Assembly (NCBI GenBank): GCA_964356335.1 | Contig: CAYHHI010000016.1 | Coordinates: 1-64,000, forward strand | Direction of reading: 5' to 3' | DNA: 64,000 bases | DNA from: CAYHHI01 sp964356335 | GTDB lineage: Bacteria; Arandabacterota; Arandabacteria; Arandabacterales; Arandabacteraceae | Part shown: positions 37,354 to 46,543 of the stretch, piece by piece | Numbering within the stretch: the first letter of the stretch is position 1 | Layout of the letters: each line of letters begins with the position of its first letter | Position numbers and translations under genes: made by a program | The notes under the pieces: model-generated | What the model was told of the DNA's origin: nothing | The model's database searches: none | Seen by the model: the letters and a program-made list of their open reading frames with translations, nothing else

Positions 37354-37539
37354 CTATCTCAGGAACACCCCGATCAGACGAGCAAGTCCGAGATCTACAA
37401 CACCTATGAAGATCGTCACAATCAGAACCGTGATGATCACGACTCCTGTCGAGCCCCTGAGCTCCGCCAACGTCGGCCAGGTTACCTTAGTGAGCTCGAC
37501 TCTTACCTCTTTCAGGAACCTCTTTATCCTCTGAAACAT
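37354..37539 (-). CDS. secE: preprotein translocase subunit SecE
   Basis: A 61-residue, single-helix SecE of the short type. It has the amphipathic RFLKEVRVELTKVTWPT motif followed by one transmembrane helix (about residues 33-57). It clamps SecY, encoded at 12632 in the same superoperon. Confidence 0.96.
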   Translation of the reverse strand: MFQRIKRFLKEVRVELTKVTWPTLAELRGSTGVVIITVLIVTIFIGVVDLGLARLIGVFLR

Positions 37540-37581
37540 AAAAACGCCCGCCCTCTATGCGAAGATCACCACAAGAGCTGC

Positions 37582-37731
37582 TTACCTTGTCTCCTTATGA
37601 GGAGTGTGCTTGCCGCAGAACCTACAGTACTTCTTGTACTCGACTCTGTCGGAGTGCTTTCTCCTGTTCTTCGTAGTTGTATAGTTACGCCGTTTGCATT
37701 CGGCGCATGCGAGAGTGATTATTTCTCTCAC
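37582..37731 (-). CDS. rpmG: 50S ribosomal protein L33
   Basis: A 49-residue L33 below the usual ORF length cut-off. It starts (V/M)REIITLACAECKRRNYTTTKN and ends HTPHKETR. The zinc ligands are C-A-E-C and C-R-F-C. The start is GTG at 37731 with a modest AAGG about 8 nt upstream. Between it and tuf (37732-37836) I see no gene; in particular, the tRNA-Trp often found here is missing. Confidence 0.93.
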   Translation of the reverse strand: MREIITLACAECKRRNYTTTKNRRKHSDRVEYKKYCRFCGKHTPHKETR

Positions 37732-37836
37732 GGATCGGCCTTACCTTTCTTGCCCTATTCCCTTCTTGCCTATTCTCGTCCGCCATCTGCTTGTCCCGGT
37801 TCGTTCGCTCTGTTTCTTCTGCTCTATCATCTTGTC

Positions 37837-39036
<1,200 letters not shown>

Positions 39037-39073
39037 CGATCCTACCCTCCTGGATTGCTCTTCGTTTTTTCTT

Positions 39074-39149
39074 TGGAGCCCACGACCGGAATCGAACCGG
39101 TGACCTTTTGCTTACCATGCAAATGCTCTACCGACTGAGCTACGCGGGC
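39074..39149 (-). tRNA. tRNA-Thr(GGT)
   Basis: A full cloverleaf. The acceptor GCCCGCG pairs with CGTGGGC, the D arm is GCTC/GAGC, the anticodon stem TTTGC/GCAAA encloses the loop ATGGTAA (anticodon GGT, reading ACC/ACT), and the T arm is ACCGG-TTCGATT-CCGGT. CCA is encoded. It is the tRNA nearest tuf. Confidence 0.97.
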
Positions 39150-39279
39150 GTAACCTTGATCTTCGCCCTCTCTCTCCCCATCTCCTCCCAACCTCCTCCC
39201 AACCTCCTCTCCGCACCACATCTTCCCCAGCATGGCGATTCAAACTTCTATTCAGTTTTCTCTGTATTCATTTTTTCAC

Positions 39280-39354
39280 TGGAGCGGGAAACGGGATTTG
39301 AACCCGCGACCCTCAGCTTGGAAGGCTGACGCTCTACCGCTGAGCTATTCCCGC
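39280..39354 (-). tRNA. tRNA-Gly(TCC)
   Basis: The acceptor GCGGGAA pairs with TTCCCGC. The anticodon loop is CTTCCAA with anticodon TCC in a TCAGC/GCTGA stem. The T arm is GCGGG-TTCAAAT-CCCGT (one wobble), and CCA is encoded. Confidence 0.97.
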
Positions 39355-39475
39355 ATGTAACGTCACTTACTATATCACCCCTTCGACTTGTACCCTGCCT
39401 GCAGCTCTTCGTCGCTCCGTACTGCGCTGCCCCACAATGCGCTTCCCAATCTCCTCCCCACCCAACCTCACTTAT

Positions 39476-39560
39476 TGGTGGAGAGGGGAGGATTCGAACC
39501 TCCGAAGGCTTCGCCGGCAGATTTACAGTCTGCTCCCTTTAACCGCTCGGGAACCTCTCC
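39476..39560 (-). tRNA. tRNA-Tyr(GTA)
   Basis: An 85-nt class II tRNA with a long variable arm (GCCGGCGAAGCCTTC region). The acceptor GGAGAGG pairs with CCTCTCC, the anticodon loop is CTGTAAA in a GCAGA/TCTGC stem, the T arm is GGAGG-TTCGAAT-CCTCC, and the end is ACCA. Confidence 0.97.
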
Positions 39561-39606
39561 GAAGACTCTATGATCATCACGCCTCATTGTTCATCGTCAC
39601 CATATT

Positions 39607-39681
39607 TGGAGCTGGCGAAGGGAATCGAACCCCCAACCTCCTCATTACAAGTGAGATGCTCTACCGTTGAGCTACGCCAGC
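39607..39681 (-). tRNA. tRNA-Thr(TGT)
   Basis: The acceptor GCTGGCG pairs with CGCCAGC. The anticodon loop CTTGTAA gives anticodon TGT (reading ACA), and the T arm is GGGGG-TTCGATT-CCCTT with a wobble/mismatch. CCA is encoded. It is the first gene of the superoperon transcript, about 150 nt after the promoter. Confidence 0.96.
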
Positions 39682-39838
39682 AGCCCTGTCACAACCACTA
39701 CCAAACTGACCTTCGAAAATCAGCCTGTGGCCCTGAAGTGCCCATCGCCAAAAGCTACAAACACCCCCGCGACCCGTCGCCAGGTAATTTTCTGCGGCGG
39801 TTCCTAAGGGTGTACTTCGCCTTTTGGAATACCTGAAG

Positions 39839-39867
39839 AAACTACACTTTTGTCAATATCTTGTCAA
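39839..39867 (-). promoter_or_regulatory. promoter of the tRNA-tuf-ribosomal superoperon
   Basis: On the minus strand, TTGACA (39867-39862), a 17-bp spacer and TAGTTT (39844-39839). A second TTGACA follows at 39856-39851 within the spacer, offering an alternative register. It is the only strong promoter-like sequence found upstream of the cluster. Confidence 0.6.
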
Positions 39868-40285
39868 GACTTTTTTGCGGGGTTGGGGTGGGGTTGCGAT
39901 CGAAGGCTTTGCCCTACCGAATGCAACCTTAGGTCAGCTCCCCCGGATTCAAGCTCTGGGCGGCCTGCCAGACTCCTCGGAAACCTCCCGCTAGGTCTGC
40001 GCGACTTCTTCGAAATTGCTTCTGCCCCATGGACGGCAATCCATAGGATACTCTGTAGTCCCCTAGGCACCATGTCCCCACCCATTCCCCGCGTACCGAT
40101 AGAATATGATTGACACTCAGGCGTGTTCGGACTACCGTTTCGTTCCAGGGCGGGTTGTGTGCTGTGTTGCGAGAGTGCGAGTCATTATCGTGATGAATAG
40201 AGTTGCGTTCCTTGGAGTGCACCCGAAAGCATCCGGCTGTGGGAAAGAGCGTGTTGAAAGCGCCAGGCAATGAGAGAATAACAAG
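39868..40285. other. divergent intergenic region without a gene
   Basis: About 420 bp between the leftward superoperon promoter and the rightward envelope block. No reading frame here has coding character. A TTGACA at about 40110 points rightwards but its -10 partner (TACCGT) is poor. I see no repeat or tRNA fragment. Confidence 0.5.
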
Positions 40286-40414
40286 ATGAAGAGCAATCGA
40301 TTGATTCTGATTGCAGCTGCACTGGCCGTGGCCCTGGGTCCCGCCCTTGCTCTGGCAGGTCCTGACACCGCCGTCGGTTGGCGCCGCCCCTATCGCTTCC
40401 CGGTAATACAGTAA
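40286..40414 (+). CDS. small secreted peptide, unknown function
   Basis: A possible 42-residue product: a basic start (MKSNR), a hydrophobic Ala/Leu stretch ending ALALA as a signal-peptidase site, and a short mature part GPDTAVGWRRPYRFPVIQ. The stop (TAA) is fused to the GGAGG Shine-Dalgarno site of the next gene, suggesting co-translation. Its own ribosome-binding site is weak, so it may be a leader peptide or spurious. Confidence 0.4.
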   Translation: MKSNRLILIAAALAVALGPALALAGPDTAVGWRRPYRFPVIQ

Positions 40415-40425
40415 GGAGGTTGCGC

Positions 40426-40575
40426 ATGTTGTGGGTGATCGCAGTCGTACTCATCATTCTATGGCTGCTCGGCCTTGTTACGTCCTTCACCATGCACGGC
40501 TTCATCCATGTTCTACTCGTCATCGCCGTGATTGCTGTGCTGGTCCGCATCATTCAGGGGCGAAGGGTGCTGTAG
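40426..40575 (+). CDS. lmo0937-family (DUF5670-like) small membrane protein
   Basis: A 49-residue protein with two hydrophobic segments: LWVIAVVLIILWLLGLVTS, then HVLLVIAVIAVLVRIIQGR. The turn TMHGFIH and the ending IIQGRR match the lmo0937 small membrane family, which is widespread and uncharacterised. The ATG at 40426 has an optimal TAAGGAGG 8 nt upstream; the longer frame from 40378 is out of keeping with the family. Confidence 0.75.
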   Translation: MLWVIAVVLIILWLLGLVTSFTMHGFIHVLLVIAVIAVLVRIIQGRRVL

Positions 40576-40578
40576 GCG

Positions 40579-40680
40579 GTGCTTCGGCCAGAAGAAGCGC
40601 GGGATCTAACACTGATTGGCGTCGCTCTCGCGGTCCTGGGAATCGTTGTTTTGGTCCGTCGAGGAGGGCAGTGGCCGGTT
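40579..40680 (+). pseudogene. possible remnant of a DUF3185-like membrane protein
   Basis: The frame from a GTG at 40579 encodes LIGVALAVLGIVVLVRRGG, similar in pattern to the first helix of the intact protein at 41474 (IIGIVLVVLGVLALVYGG). It then loses similarity and runs into the beta-barrel gene start region. This may be a decayed duplicate, or chance. Confidence 0.25.
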
Positions 40681-40724
40681 GGACATTTGCAACCTGTCGA
40701 CAACTTTACGCAGGAGGGTTTGAC

Positions 40725-41357
40725 ATGTGGATTATTCGAGGCATTCTTGTTGCAGTTCTAGGTCTGTGCTTTGTGCTGCCGGCGGCAGCTCAGTACATCG
40801 GCGTCATGCAGTCCGCCGAGACGATGGACAAGGGCACGTTCAAACTGATGGCTGCCCCGATTCTGGCATTCGGCAAGGACGGAGCAGATAACGAGTTTGG
40901 GCTCGCGGCCCGTGCGGGGTACGGATTCGCCGACCGCTTCGACGCCGAAGCCAAGTTGGGCTTTTTTCAGAATGGTACCTTCGTCGGCGCGGATGGCGAG
41001 TTGTGGATTCTGAAGGGTAAGGAAAAGGATGCCGGCCTGGACTTCTCGTTGACGGGAGGCGTCCACTGGATGTTCGGCAAGGACAAGTATTTCGACACCA
41101 TGGGGTTCGAGGTCACGCCGCTGTTGAGCGGGCATGTTAACAAGAGCCTGGAGCTGTACGGCACTCTGGATGCCTCGTTCGAGTCGATCAAGGATGCCCC
41201 GAAGGGGGTCGACGACACGTTCACGAGATTGCACCTCGTGCCCGGAATCGAGTACCGCCTATCCGACTCAGCCGACCTAGTCGGCGAGATCGGTATCGGG
41301 CTCAACGACGACTCGTTTACCTATGTGGGCCTCGGCATCGCTTTCTACCTCCGCTGA
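40725..41357 (+). CDS. predicted outer-membrane beta-barrel protein
   Basis: A 210-residue protein with a signal peptide (MWIIRGILVAVLGLCFVLPAAAQ, cleavage after AAA). The mature part alternates amphipathic strands and glycine-rich turns (FGLAARAGYGFADRFDAEAKLGFF, GGVHWMFGK) and ends with the aromatic strand YVGLGIAFYLR, a typical barrel C-terminus. The function is unknown; it could be a small porin or structural barrel. The ATG at 40725 has CAGGAGGG 6 nt upstream, and the longer frame from 40431 overlaps the previous gene. Confidence 0.75.
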   Translation: MWIIRGILVAVLGLCFVLPAAAQYIGVMQSAETMDKGTFKLMAAPILAFGKDGADNEFGLAARAGYGFADRFDAEAKLGFFQNGTFVGADGELWILKGKEKDAGLDFSLTGGVHWMFGKDKYFDTMGFEVTPLLSGHVNKSLELYGTLDASFESIKDAPKGVDDTFTRLHLVPGIEYRLSDSADLVGEIGIGLNDDSFTYVGLGIAFYLR

Positions 41358-41473
41358 TAAGGAGTGATGTGGTGGTCACATCTACCTTCTGTTCGCCGTC
41401 GCTGTTTCGTTTCTCCGGCAGACTCGGGCCGGGGCACGCGTAGGCGGCGCATAGACAGGGAAGGGCAAGTGAA

Positions 41474-41686
41474 ATGAAAATCATTGGAATCGTACTCGTG
41501 GTCCTTGGAGTCCTCGCGCTGGTCTACGGCGGAATCAGCTACAACAAGAACCGGACGGTCCTCCAGATGGGTTCGGTGAGCGTTACCGCCACGGAGCACA
41601 AGGGCATTGCAGTCCCGGCAGTTGTCGGTGTGGTTGTGCTGATCGGCGGCGTCGCACTTCTGGTGGTTGGCAAGCGCCGTCCCTAG
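41474..41686 (+). CDS. DUF3185-like small membrane protein
   Basis: A 70-residue protein with two helices (about 2-20 and 47-66) joined by a polar loop NKNRTVLQMGSVSVTATEHK. The pattern GGISYNK...V-T-A matches a family of short, uncharacterised two-helix proteins (DUF3185-like). AAGGG lies 8 nt upstream. It follows the beta-barrel gene at 117 bp. Confidence 0.6.
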   Translation: MKIIGIVLVVLGVLALVYGGISYNKNRTVLQMGSVSVTATEHKGIAVPAVVGVVVLIGGVALLVVGKRRP

Positions 41687-41887
41687 CCCGCATCATTCAT
41701 GAATACTGATGACAAGAGAGCTCCCAGATGTGAGGAAGACCGTTGTCGACGCGGGTTTCCGCACAAAGGAGGGTCTCTCGTGGACTCCGACATTGCGACA
41801 CAGTGTGTGCCCTTTCCAGAGCTTTTCGGACGACCTCTCACCGCTCGGTTCGACGTGCCCGAGGCCATCATATAGGAGGTGCTGGAA

Positions 41888-41965
41888 ATGGGTGGAGACG
41901 TGATTTTCTTGGACGGCGGTGCATTAACAGGTTTTCAGATGATTGCTCTAGTCCTGCGGGACTGA
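41888..41965 (+). CDS. possible 25-residue peptide
   Basis: The frame reads MGGDVIFLDGGALTGFQMIA and ends LVLRD-stop, preceded by a strong ATAGGAGG site 7 nt upstream. The surrounding 375-bp gap (41687-42062) holds no other credible gene. It may be a tiny peptide or the decayed start of a former gene such as a short hydrophobic protein; no family is recognised. Confidence 0.3.
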   Translation: MGGDVIFLDGGALTGFQMIALVLRD

Positions 41966-42062
41966 TCGCTAGACTGCGATGAGAATGTCAATGAAGTCAC
42001 GATTTGCGCATTTCAAGATGTCTCGCGGGTAATCGCATTCATTCAAGATGGGAGGACACAGA

Positions 42063-43508
42063 ATGGCCAGCCACAAATTCGTTTTCACCGTCGTAGCGAT
42101 TCTCATATTCCTTCTGATCCCGCTCTCCTGTGCTTTCAATCCGGTCACCGGCAAGAAGGAATTCATGCTGGTTACGGAAAAGGACGAAATCGCCCTTGGA
42201 AAGCAGGCCGATCAGGAAATCGGTCGGACCTACGGCATCTACGATAACTCAGCGTTGTCGAATTACGTCAACCGGGTGGGTCAAGACATATCCAAGATAA
42301 CGCAGCGGCCGAAGCTCGAATACCATTTCCAGGTGCTGGACACGCCGGTCATCAACGCGTTTGCAGGGCCGGGTGGATACGTTTACGTGACACGTGGCAT
42401 TATGGCTTACTTTAACGACGAGGCCGAACTAGCCGGGGTGATCGGACACGAACTCGGCCATGTGAACGCCAGACACATAGCCCAGCAGATGAGCCGAATG
42501 CAGCTTACCCAGCTCGGACTCGGGGTCGGCATGATCCTTTCGGAGGATTTCAGGAGGTACGCCGGCCTGGCCCAGTTCGGCGTGAGCATGCTGTTTCTCA
42601 AGTTCAGCCGGGACGACGAGCGTCAGGCCGACGACCTCGGAGTCGAATACGCCAGCAAGTCGGGTTACGACACTTATCGCATGGCTTCGTTTTTTCAGAC
42701 CTTGGAGAGAGTCAATCCGGGCGGCAGCAGCGGCCTGCCGGACTGGTTTTCAACCCATCCCAATCCGGAGAACCGGGTTGCAGCGGTCAACAATAAGACC
42801 GCGGAATGGCGCCAGAAACTCAACCGGACTCAGTATGCGGTCAAGCGTGACGATTACCTGAAAATGGTTAGCGGAATCACTTACGGTGAAGACCCGCGCC
42901 AGGGATACGTGGAAGGCAATGTGTTTTACCATCCGACTATGAAATTCACCCTCCCGGTTCCAAGCGGCTGGCAGGTCAGCAACACGCCTTCACAAGTCCG
43001 AATCGTTTCGGATAAGGAGGATGCCGTCATTCTGCTCATGCTGGACGATTCCCCTTCGGTCTCTAAGGCGGCAAATCGGTTTGTGCAAAACGCCAATGCC
43101 GCCGTGCAGTCGAGGGAACAGCTGGTTGTCAACGGACTTCAGGCTGAAAAAGTCGTAGCGCGGCTGGTGTCCGAGCAAGACACACTTCAGGCCATGTCCT
43201 ACTTCATTGCCAAGGGAGGAGCTATTTATGCTCTTCATGGGCTGACCAGCCGAAACGCATTCTCACAATACTCACCGACGTTTTCCAGAACATTCGGCGG
43301 GTTCAAGAATCTGGACGATCCTTCGAAAATCAACGTACAGCCGGAGAGGCTCGCTGTCAAAACCGTCACCAGGGCCGGCAGTTTGAGAACGAGTTTGAAG
43401 CAATTCGGTACGCCAGAGAGCGAACTCGAGAATCTGGCCGTTTTGAATGGGATGCAGCTGGAAGACAATGTGAGCGCGGGAACGTTGATAAAAATCGTGG
43501 TGAAATGA
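42063..43508 (+). CDS. M48-family metalloprotease lipoprotein, BepA-like
   Basis: A 481-residue predicted lipoprotein with the lipobox IPLSC (Cys23). The zinc site is H-E-L-G-H (129-133) with the third ligand Glu186 in DDERQADDLG, and the strand LDTPVINAFAGPGGYVYV is typical of periplasmic M48 peptidases. A second half (about 290-420) is a separate alpha/beta domain, and the C-terminus (ESELENLAVLNGM) resembles a LysM-like ending. Related proteins control outer-membrane protein assembly or turnover. The ATG at 42063 has GGGAGG 7 nt upstream; the earlier ATG at 42048 does not. Confidence 0.88.
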   Translation: MASHKFVFTVVAILIFLLIPLSCAFNPVTGKKEFMLVTEKDEIALGKQADQEIGRTYGIYDNSALSNYVNRVGQDISKITQRPKLEYHFQVLDTPVINAFAGPGGYVYVTRGIMAYFNDEAELAGVIGHELGHVNARHIAQQMSRMQLTQLGLGVGMILSEDFRRYAGLAQFGVSMLFLKFSRDDERQADDLGVEYASKSGYDTYRMASFFQTLERVNPGGSSGLPDWFSTHPNPENRVAAVNNKTAEWRQKLNRTQYAVKRDDYLKMVSGITYGEDPRQGYVEGNVFYHPTMKFTLPVPSGWQVSNTPSQVRIVSDKEDAVILLMLDDSPSVSKAANRFVQNANAAVQSREQLVVNGLQAEKVVARLVSEQDTLQAMSYFIAKGGAIYALHGLTSRNAFSQYSPTFSRTFGGFKNLDDPSKINVQPERLAVKTVTRAGSLRTSLKQFGTPESELENLAVLNGMQLEDNVSAGTLIKIVVK

Positions 43509-43617
43509 TCTCACTTACTCCCGAGGGTCTTTGTGCAGGCTCCTTGGGTGGCAATGGGCTACTGGGTATGTGCTTAGGATGGGTGGCGAGGTTACGAAAG
43601 GAGGAAACGGAGGTGAC

Positions 43618-43785
43618 ATGAATGTAATCATCGGTCTTGTCGTTCTGGTGCTGGATGTCGTCGCGATCGTGGATTGCCTCAAGAGGCCCATGGAGACAGG
43701 CAAGAAGGCTCTGTGGGTCATCTTAATCCTGGTGCTGCCGTTGGTCGGGATGATTCTGTATTTCCTGTTAGGCAGAGGAAAATAG
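43618..43785 (+). CDS. PLDc_N-like small membrane protein
   Basis: A 55-residue protein with two transmembrane helices. The pattern VVLVLDVVAIVDCLKRP...KKALWVILILVLPLVGMILYFLLGR matches the phospholipase-D N-terminal (PLDc_N) membrane module without any catalytic domain. ACGGAGGTGAC gives a strong start at 43618; the longer frame from 43531 is rejected. Stand-alone members have no assigned function. Confidence 0.75.
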   Translation: MNVIIGLVVLVLDVVAIVDCLKRPMETGKKALWVILILVLPLVGMILYFLLGRGK

Positions 43786-43867
43786 AAAGACGAGTTATCA
43801 CCTGGCCCGGAATCCAGTCGGACAGGCAGGAACTGGGCGAGGTACCAACAAACGTGAGGAGGTCGTT

Positions 43868-44533
43868 GTGAAGAAGCTCATCGTATTGGGTTTGGCAGGT
43901 TTGTTGATGCTTGGGAGTCTTAGCTGCGGCTGGACTCGAGCGGAGAAGGGGACGGTCATAGGTGCCGGCGCCGGGGGCGCAATCGGTGCTGCTATCGGAA
44001 ATAAGGCCGGGAACACTGCAGTCGGCGCGATCCTGGGCGCCGCTGTCGGGGGGGCCGCGGGAGCATTCATCGGCGACTACATGGACAAGCAGGCAGCCGA
44101 ACTGCAAAAGGAGCTCGAGAACGCGAGAGTCGAACGCATCGGCGAAGGCATCAAGGTCACCTTCGATTCAGGGATTCTCTTTGATTTTGACAAATCCACT
44201 TTGAGGGCTGCAAGCCAGGAACAGATCAGGAATTTTGCTCAGGCTCTCACGAAGTACGAGGACACGGATATTTTCATCGGGGGGCATACCGATGCTATCG
44301 GCTCGGAGGATTACAACATGACGTTGTCGCGCCAGCGGGCGGAGTCGGTCGCGAACTACCTGGAGAACCTGGGCGTGAGCCGGACCCGGTTCATGCTAAC
44401 GGGATTCGGGGAGACCCAGCCCATTGCGAGCAACGACACCTCTGAAGGCCAGCAGATCAATCGCCGGGTCGAAGTTGCAATCTATGCAAACGCCAAGCTA
44501 AAGGAAGTCGCCAAGGAAAAGACCCAGGGCTAA
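43868..44533 (+). CDS. OmpA-family lipoprotein with glycine zipper
   Basis: A 221-residue lipoprotein: signal peptide with lipobox LGSLSC (Cys20), a glycine-zipper segment (about 30-70, GAGAGGAIGAAIGNKAGN and following), then a C-terminal OmpA peptidoglycan-binding domain. The domain motifs are FDFDKSTLRAASQ, GHTDAIGSEDYNMTLSRQRAESV and NRRVEV. It likely anchors the outer membrane to the cell wall. The start is GTG at 43868 with GAGGAGG 6 nt upstream. Confidence 0.92.
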   Translation: MKKLIVLGLAGLLMLGSLSCGWTRAEKGTVIGAGAGGAIGAAIGNKAGNTAVGAILGAAVGGAAGAFIGDYMDKQAAELQKELENARVERIGEGIKVTFDSGILFDFDKSTLRAASQEQIRNFAQALTKYEDTDIFIGGHTDAIGSEDYNMTLSRQRAESVANYLENLGVSRTRFMLTGFGETQPIASNDTSEGQQINRRVEVAIYANAKLKEVAKEKTQG

Positions 44534-44727
44534 ACCGACCGGAATCAAGCCACACGGTATGAACGGGGGTATTGGCGATCTCGTCCTCGTGCGGATGAGG
44601 TACACACCCCCGCAGTCTAACCGAATTGATCTTCCTGGGCATGGCCTCGAGCGATAATGTGCCGCCATGATGATGCCGACGATAGCGTTGTCGACCAGAC
44701 GAAGTGGCGGACACTGAGGAGATTCCG

Positions 44728-45891
44728 ATGGTTGTCGGCAAGCGCAAGCGGTTGACGCTGATAGCCCTGGCGGTAATCGTTGTCCTGATCATGGGCGGCA
44801 TCGTCGAGTTCGGCGTGGCTGTCAGGGTTCTGAAGGGCAAGGTGGTGGAGGTCCTGGGGCCGAACAGCGAGATCAGGGACATTCGGCTGGGCTGGTACAG
44901 CGTGAACGTAGAGGGGTTGCGGATAAAGGGACCGAGCGGGTGGCCTGCGGCCGATGTGTTCCAGGCGGAGCGTGTGGCTGTTGTCCCCAGCCTGCGGAGC
45001 CTTCTCTCCCGACAGTACCGGGTCCGCTCCATCACTATCGTCAAGCCCTATCTTTCGGCACTCCGGACCGAGGAGGGGAAGTTCTTGGTACTCCCTGGCC
45101 TGCTGACGGGGGCGGCCAGCGCGGGCCAAACGGAAACCCTCTCGCGCCCTGCCGCCGCCTACCCGACGGTGACCATTGGTCGTATCACTCTCGAGGACGG
45201 AGTCGTAGAACTGTACGATGCCACGGTGGCCGGGCCTCCACTGAAGATCCGGCTGGAGCAGATCAAGGCCACCATGCGGGACATGGCGGTACCGGGGCTC
45301 AAGGGCAAGAGCCGCTTCGAAATCGCGGGCGTCGTGAAGGGAGTCCATCGGGACGGACAGCTCAAGATGGCGGGATGGGCCGAGGTCGGCACCAAAGACT
45401 CCTCGGTGAAGACGCAGCTCCGGTCCGTGGACCTCGTGGTGTTACAGCCCTATCTCATCAAGGCCGGTGAGACGGGTGTTCAGAAGGGCACCTTCGACCT
45501 CGACCTGCAGTCGGATGTGCGCAATAATCAGCTGAAAGCGCCCGGGAAAGCCACGATCTCGGACCTGGAGTTCGTCCCCGCCGAGGGCGGGTTCGACACC
45601 TTCATGGGCCTTCCCCGTCAGGCCGTGATGGAATTCCTGATGCGCAATGGAAACAAAATCACTGTGGATTTTGCCCTCGAAGGGGACATCAACAATCCCC
45701 AGTTCTCCCTCAACCAGACCCTCACCGCGCGATTGGCGTTCGCAATGGCGAAGGCCCTGGGGGTCAACCTCGGCGGGATGGTGAAAGACGTGGGTACCCT
45801 GGGGCAGAAAGGTGGGGAGGCGGTGGGCCAGGCAGCGAAGGGCACGGGGGGCTGGCTGCAACGGCTTTTCGGGGGCAAGAAGAAGCCATGA
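44728..45891 (+). CDS. AsmA/DUF748-like envelope protein
   Basis: A 387-residue protein with one N-terminal transmembrane helix and a long periplasmic part. The start (VVEVLGPNSEIRDIRLGWYSVNVEGLRI) and SITIVKPYLSALR are typical of the AsmA/DUF748 repeat-beta-groove superfamily, whose larger members carry lipids between membranes. The C-terminal region GDINNPQFSLNQTLTARLAFAMAKALG matches the family end. It is shorter than most. The ATG at 44728 has GAGGAG 6 nt upstream, rather than the GTG at 44704. The 194-bp spacer before it holds no gene. Confidence 0.75.
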   Translation: MVVGKRKRLTLIALAVIVVLIMGGIVEFGVAVRVLKGKVVEVLGPNSEIRDIRLGWYSVNVEGLRIKGPSGWPAADVFQAERVAVVPSLRSLLSRQYRVRSITIVKPYLSALRTEEGKFLVLPGLLTGAASAGQTETLSRPAAAYPTVTIGRITLEDGVVELYDATVAGPPLKIRLEQIKATMRDMAVPGLKGKSRFEIAGVVKGVHRDGQLKMAGWAEVGTKDSSVKTQLRSVDLVVLQPYLIKAGETGVQKGTFDLDLQSDVRNNQLKAPGKATISDLEFVPAEGGFDTFMGLPRQAVMEFLMRNGNKITVDFALEGDINNPQFSLNQTLTARLAFAMAKALGVNLGGMVKDVGTLGQKGGEAVGQAAKGTGGWLQRLFGGKKKP

Positions 45892-46009
45892 GAAAGATTC
45901 GAATCGTGTTGACTCCTACGGGGTTTCGGAGCACACTTCCTTCAAAAGCACTACACCGGGCGATATTCTGAAAGGAGCGTAGAGGCGTTGTCACGGTGTG
46001 GGTGACCGA

Positions 46010-46039
46010 TTGACTCTGTATTACGCCACCAAGTATCAA
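46010..46039 (+). promoter_or_regulatory. candidate promoter
   Basis: TTGACT, an 18-bp spacer and TATCAA lie about 25 bp upstream of the ATG at 46063. They suggest that the last two envelope genes have their own promoter. Confidence 0.4.
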
Positions 46040-46062
46040 ACCACGAAAGGGGCAGAGCAGAT

Positions 46063-46509
46063 ATGTTAACACGAACAGCGTTACGAGTTCCCATCATGAT
46101 GTGTGTCATGATGTGTGTCCTGGTCTATGCGGGAATGGCGGTAGGACAAGACAATCTTCAGAAGTACTTCAACGACACCGCATGCAAAGTGAAGGCAACG
46201 GCCGACCCGGCGCAGAAGCGTGCAATCCTCAGCGAGGGACTTCAGAAGATGTCCAAGGCGTTGAACCTGGTTGAAGGCTCAGCGTTGGTTTCCGAAAGCG
46301 ACCGCGCCGGGATTGATCGCTTCAAAGCCACCCTTCAAGAGAGACAAAATGAGCTCGCGGGTAGTAATGGCTACGACCGTGTGTCCGATGAGCAACTAAA
46401 TGGCTTCTCTGATTTCGTCGTGCAGGATATGGAGCAGGCCGACCGGACGATAACCATCGGTGTGGTCACACTACTCCTGATCATAATCATTGTGATCCTC
46501 ATCGCGTAG
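46063..46509 (+). CDS. hypothetical secreted protein with C-terminal helix
   Basis: A 148-residue protein. It has a signal peptide (Met-rich, ending AGMAVGQ), a mostly helical charged middle (KVKATADPAQKRAIL, then FKATLQERQNEL) and a C-terminal transmembrane helix (TIGVVTLLLIIIIVILIA). I recognise no family. It may be a tail-anchored periplasmic protein. AAGGGG lies about 10 nt upstream of the ATG. Confidence 0.65.
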   Translation: MLTRTALRVPIMMCVMMCVLVYAGMAVGQDNLQKYFNDTACKVKATADPAQKRAILSEGLQKMSKALNLVEGSALVSESDRAGIDRFKATLQERQNELAGSNGYDRVSDEQLNGFSDFVVQDMEQADRTITIGVVTLLLIIIIVILIA

Positions 46510-46543
46510 TCTCGGCATAGAGCGATCATTTTCGGTTTTAGGT

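Noticed and set aside
37732..37836. Expected tRNA-Trp between tuf and secE
   Set aside because: The 105-bp spacer has no T-arm TTCGA pattern or acceptor pairing; no tRNA can be folded.
39171..39220. Short CTCCTCCCAAC tandem repeats in the tRNA spacer as a CRISPR or regulatory array
   Set aside because: There are only three near-copies of an 11-bp pyrimidine-rich unit with no spacers; probably slippage.
39681..40286. tRNA cluster as the attachment site of a genomic island
   Set aside because: There is no integrase, no repeated tRNA 3' end, and the envelope block lies on the 5' side of the tRNA genes.
40431..41357. Longer frame fusing upstream sequence to the beta-barrel protein
   Set aside because: The extra N-terminus overlaps the lmo0937-like gene in another frame, while the ATG at 40725 has a strong ribosome-binding site and a proper signal peptide.
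41709..41982. Two overlapping plus-strand frames (64 and 79 codons)
   Set aside because: They have no ribosome-binding site, no similarity to families I know, and odd Cys/Ser/Pro composition; I regard them as chance frames.
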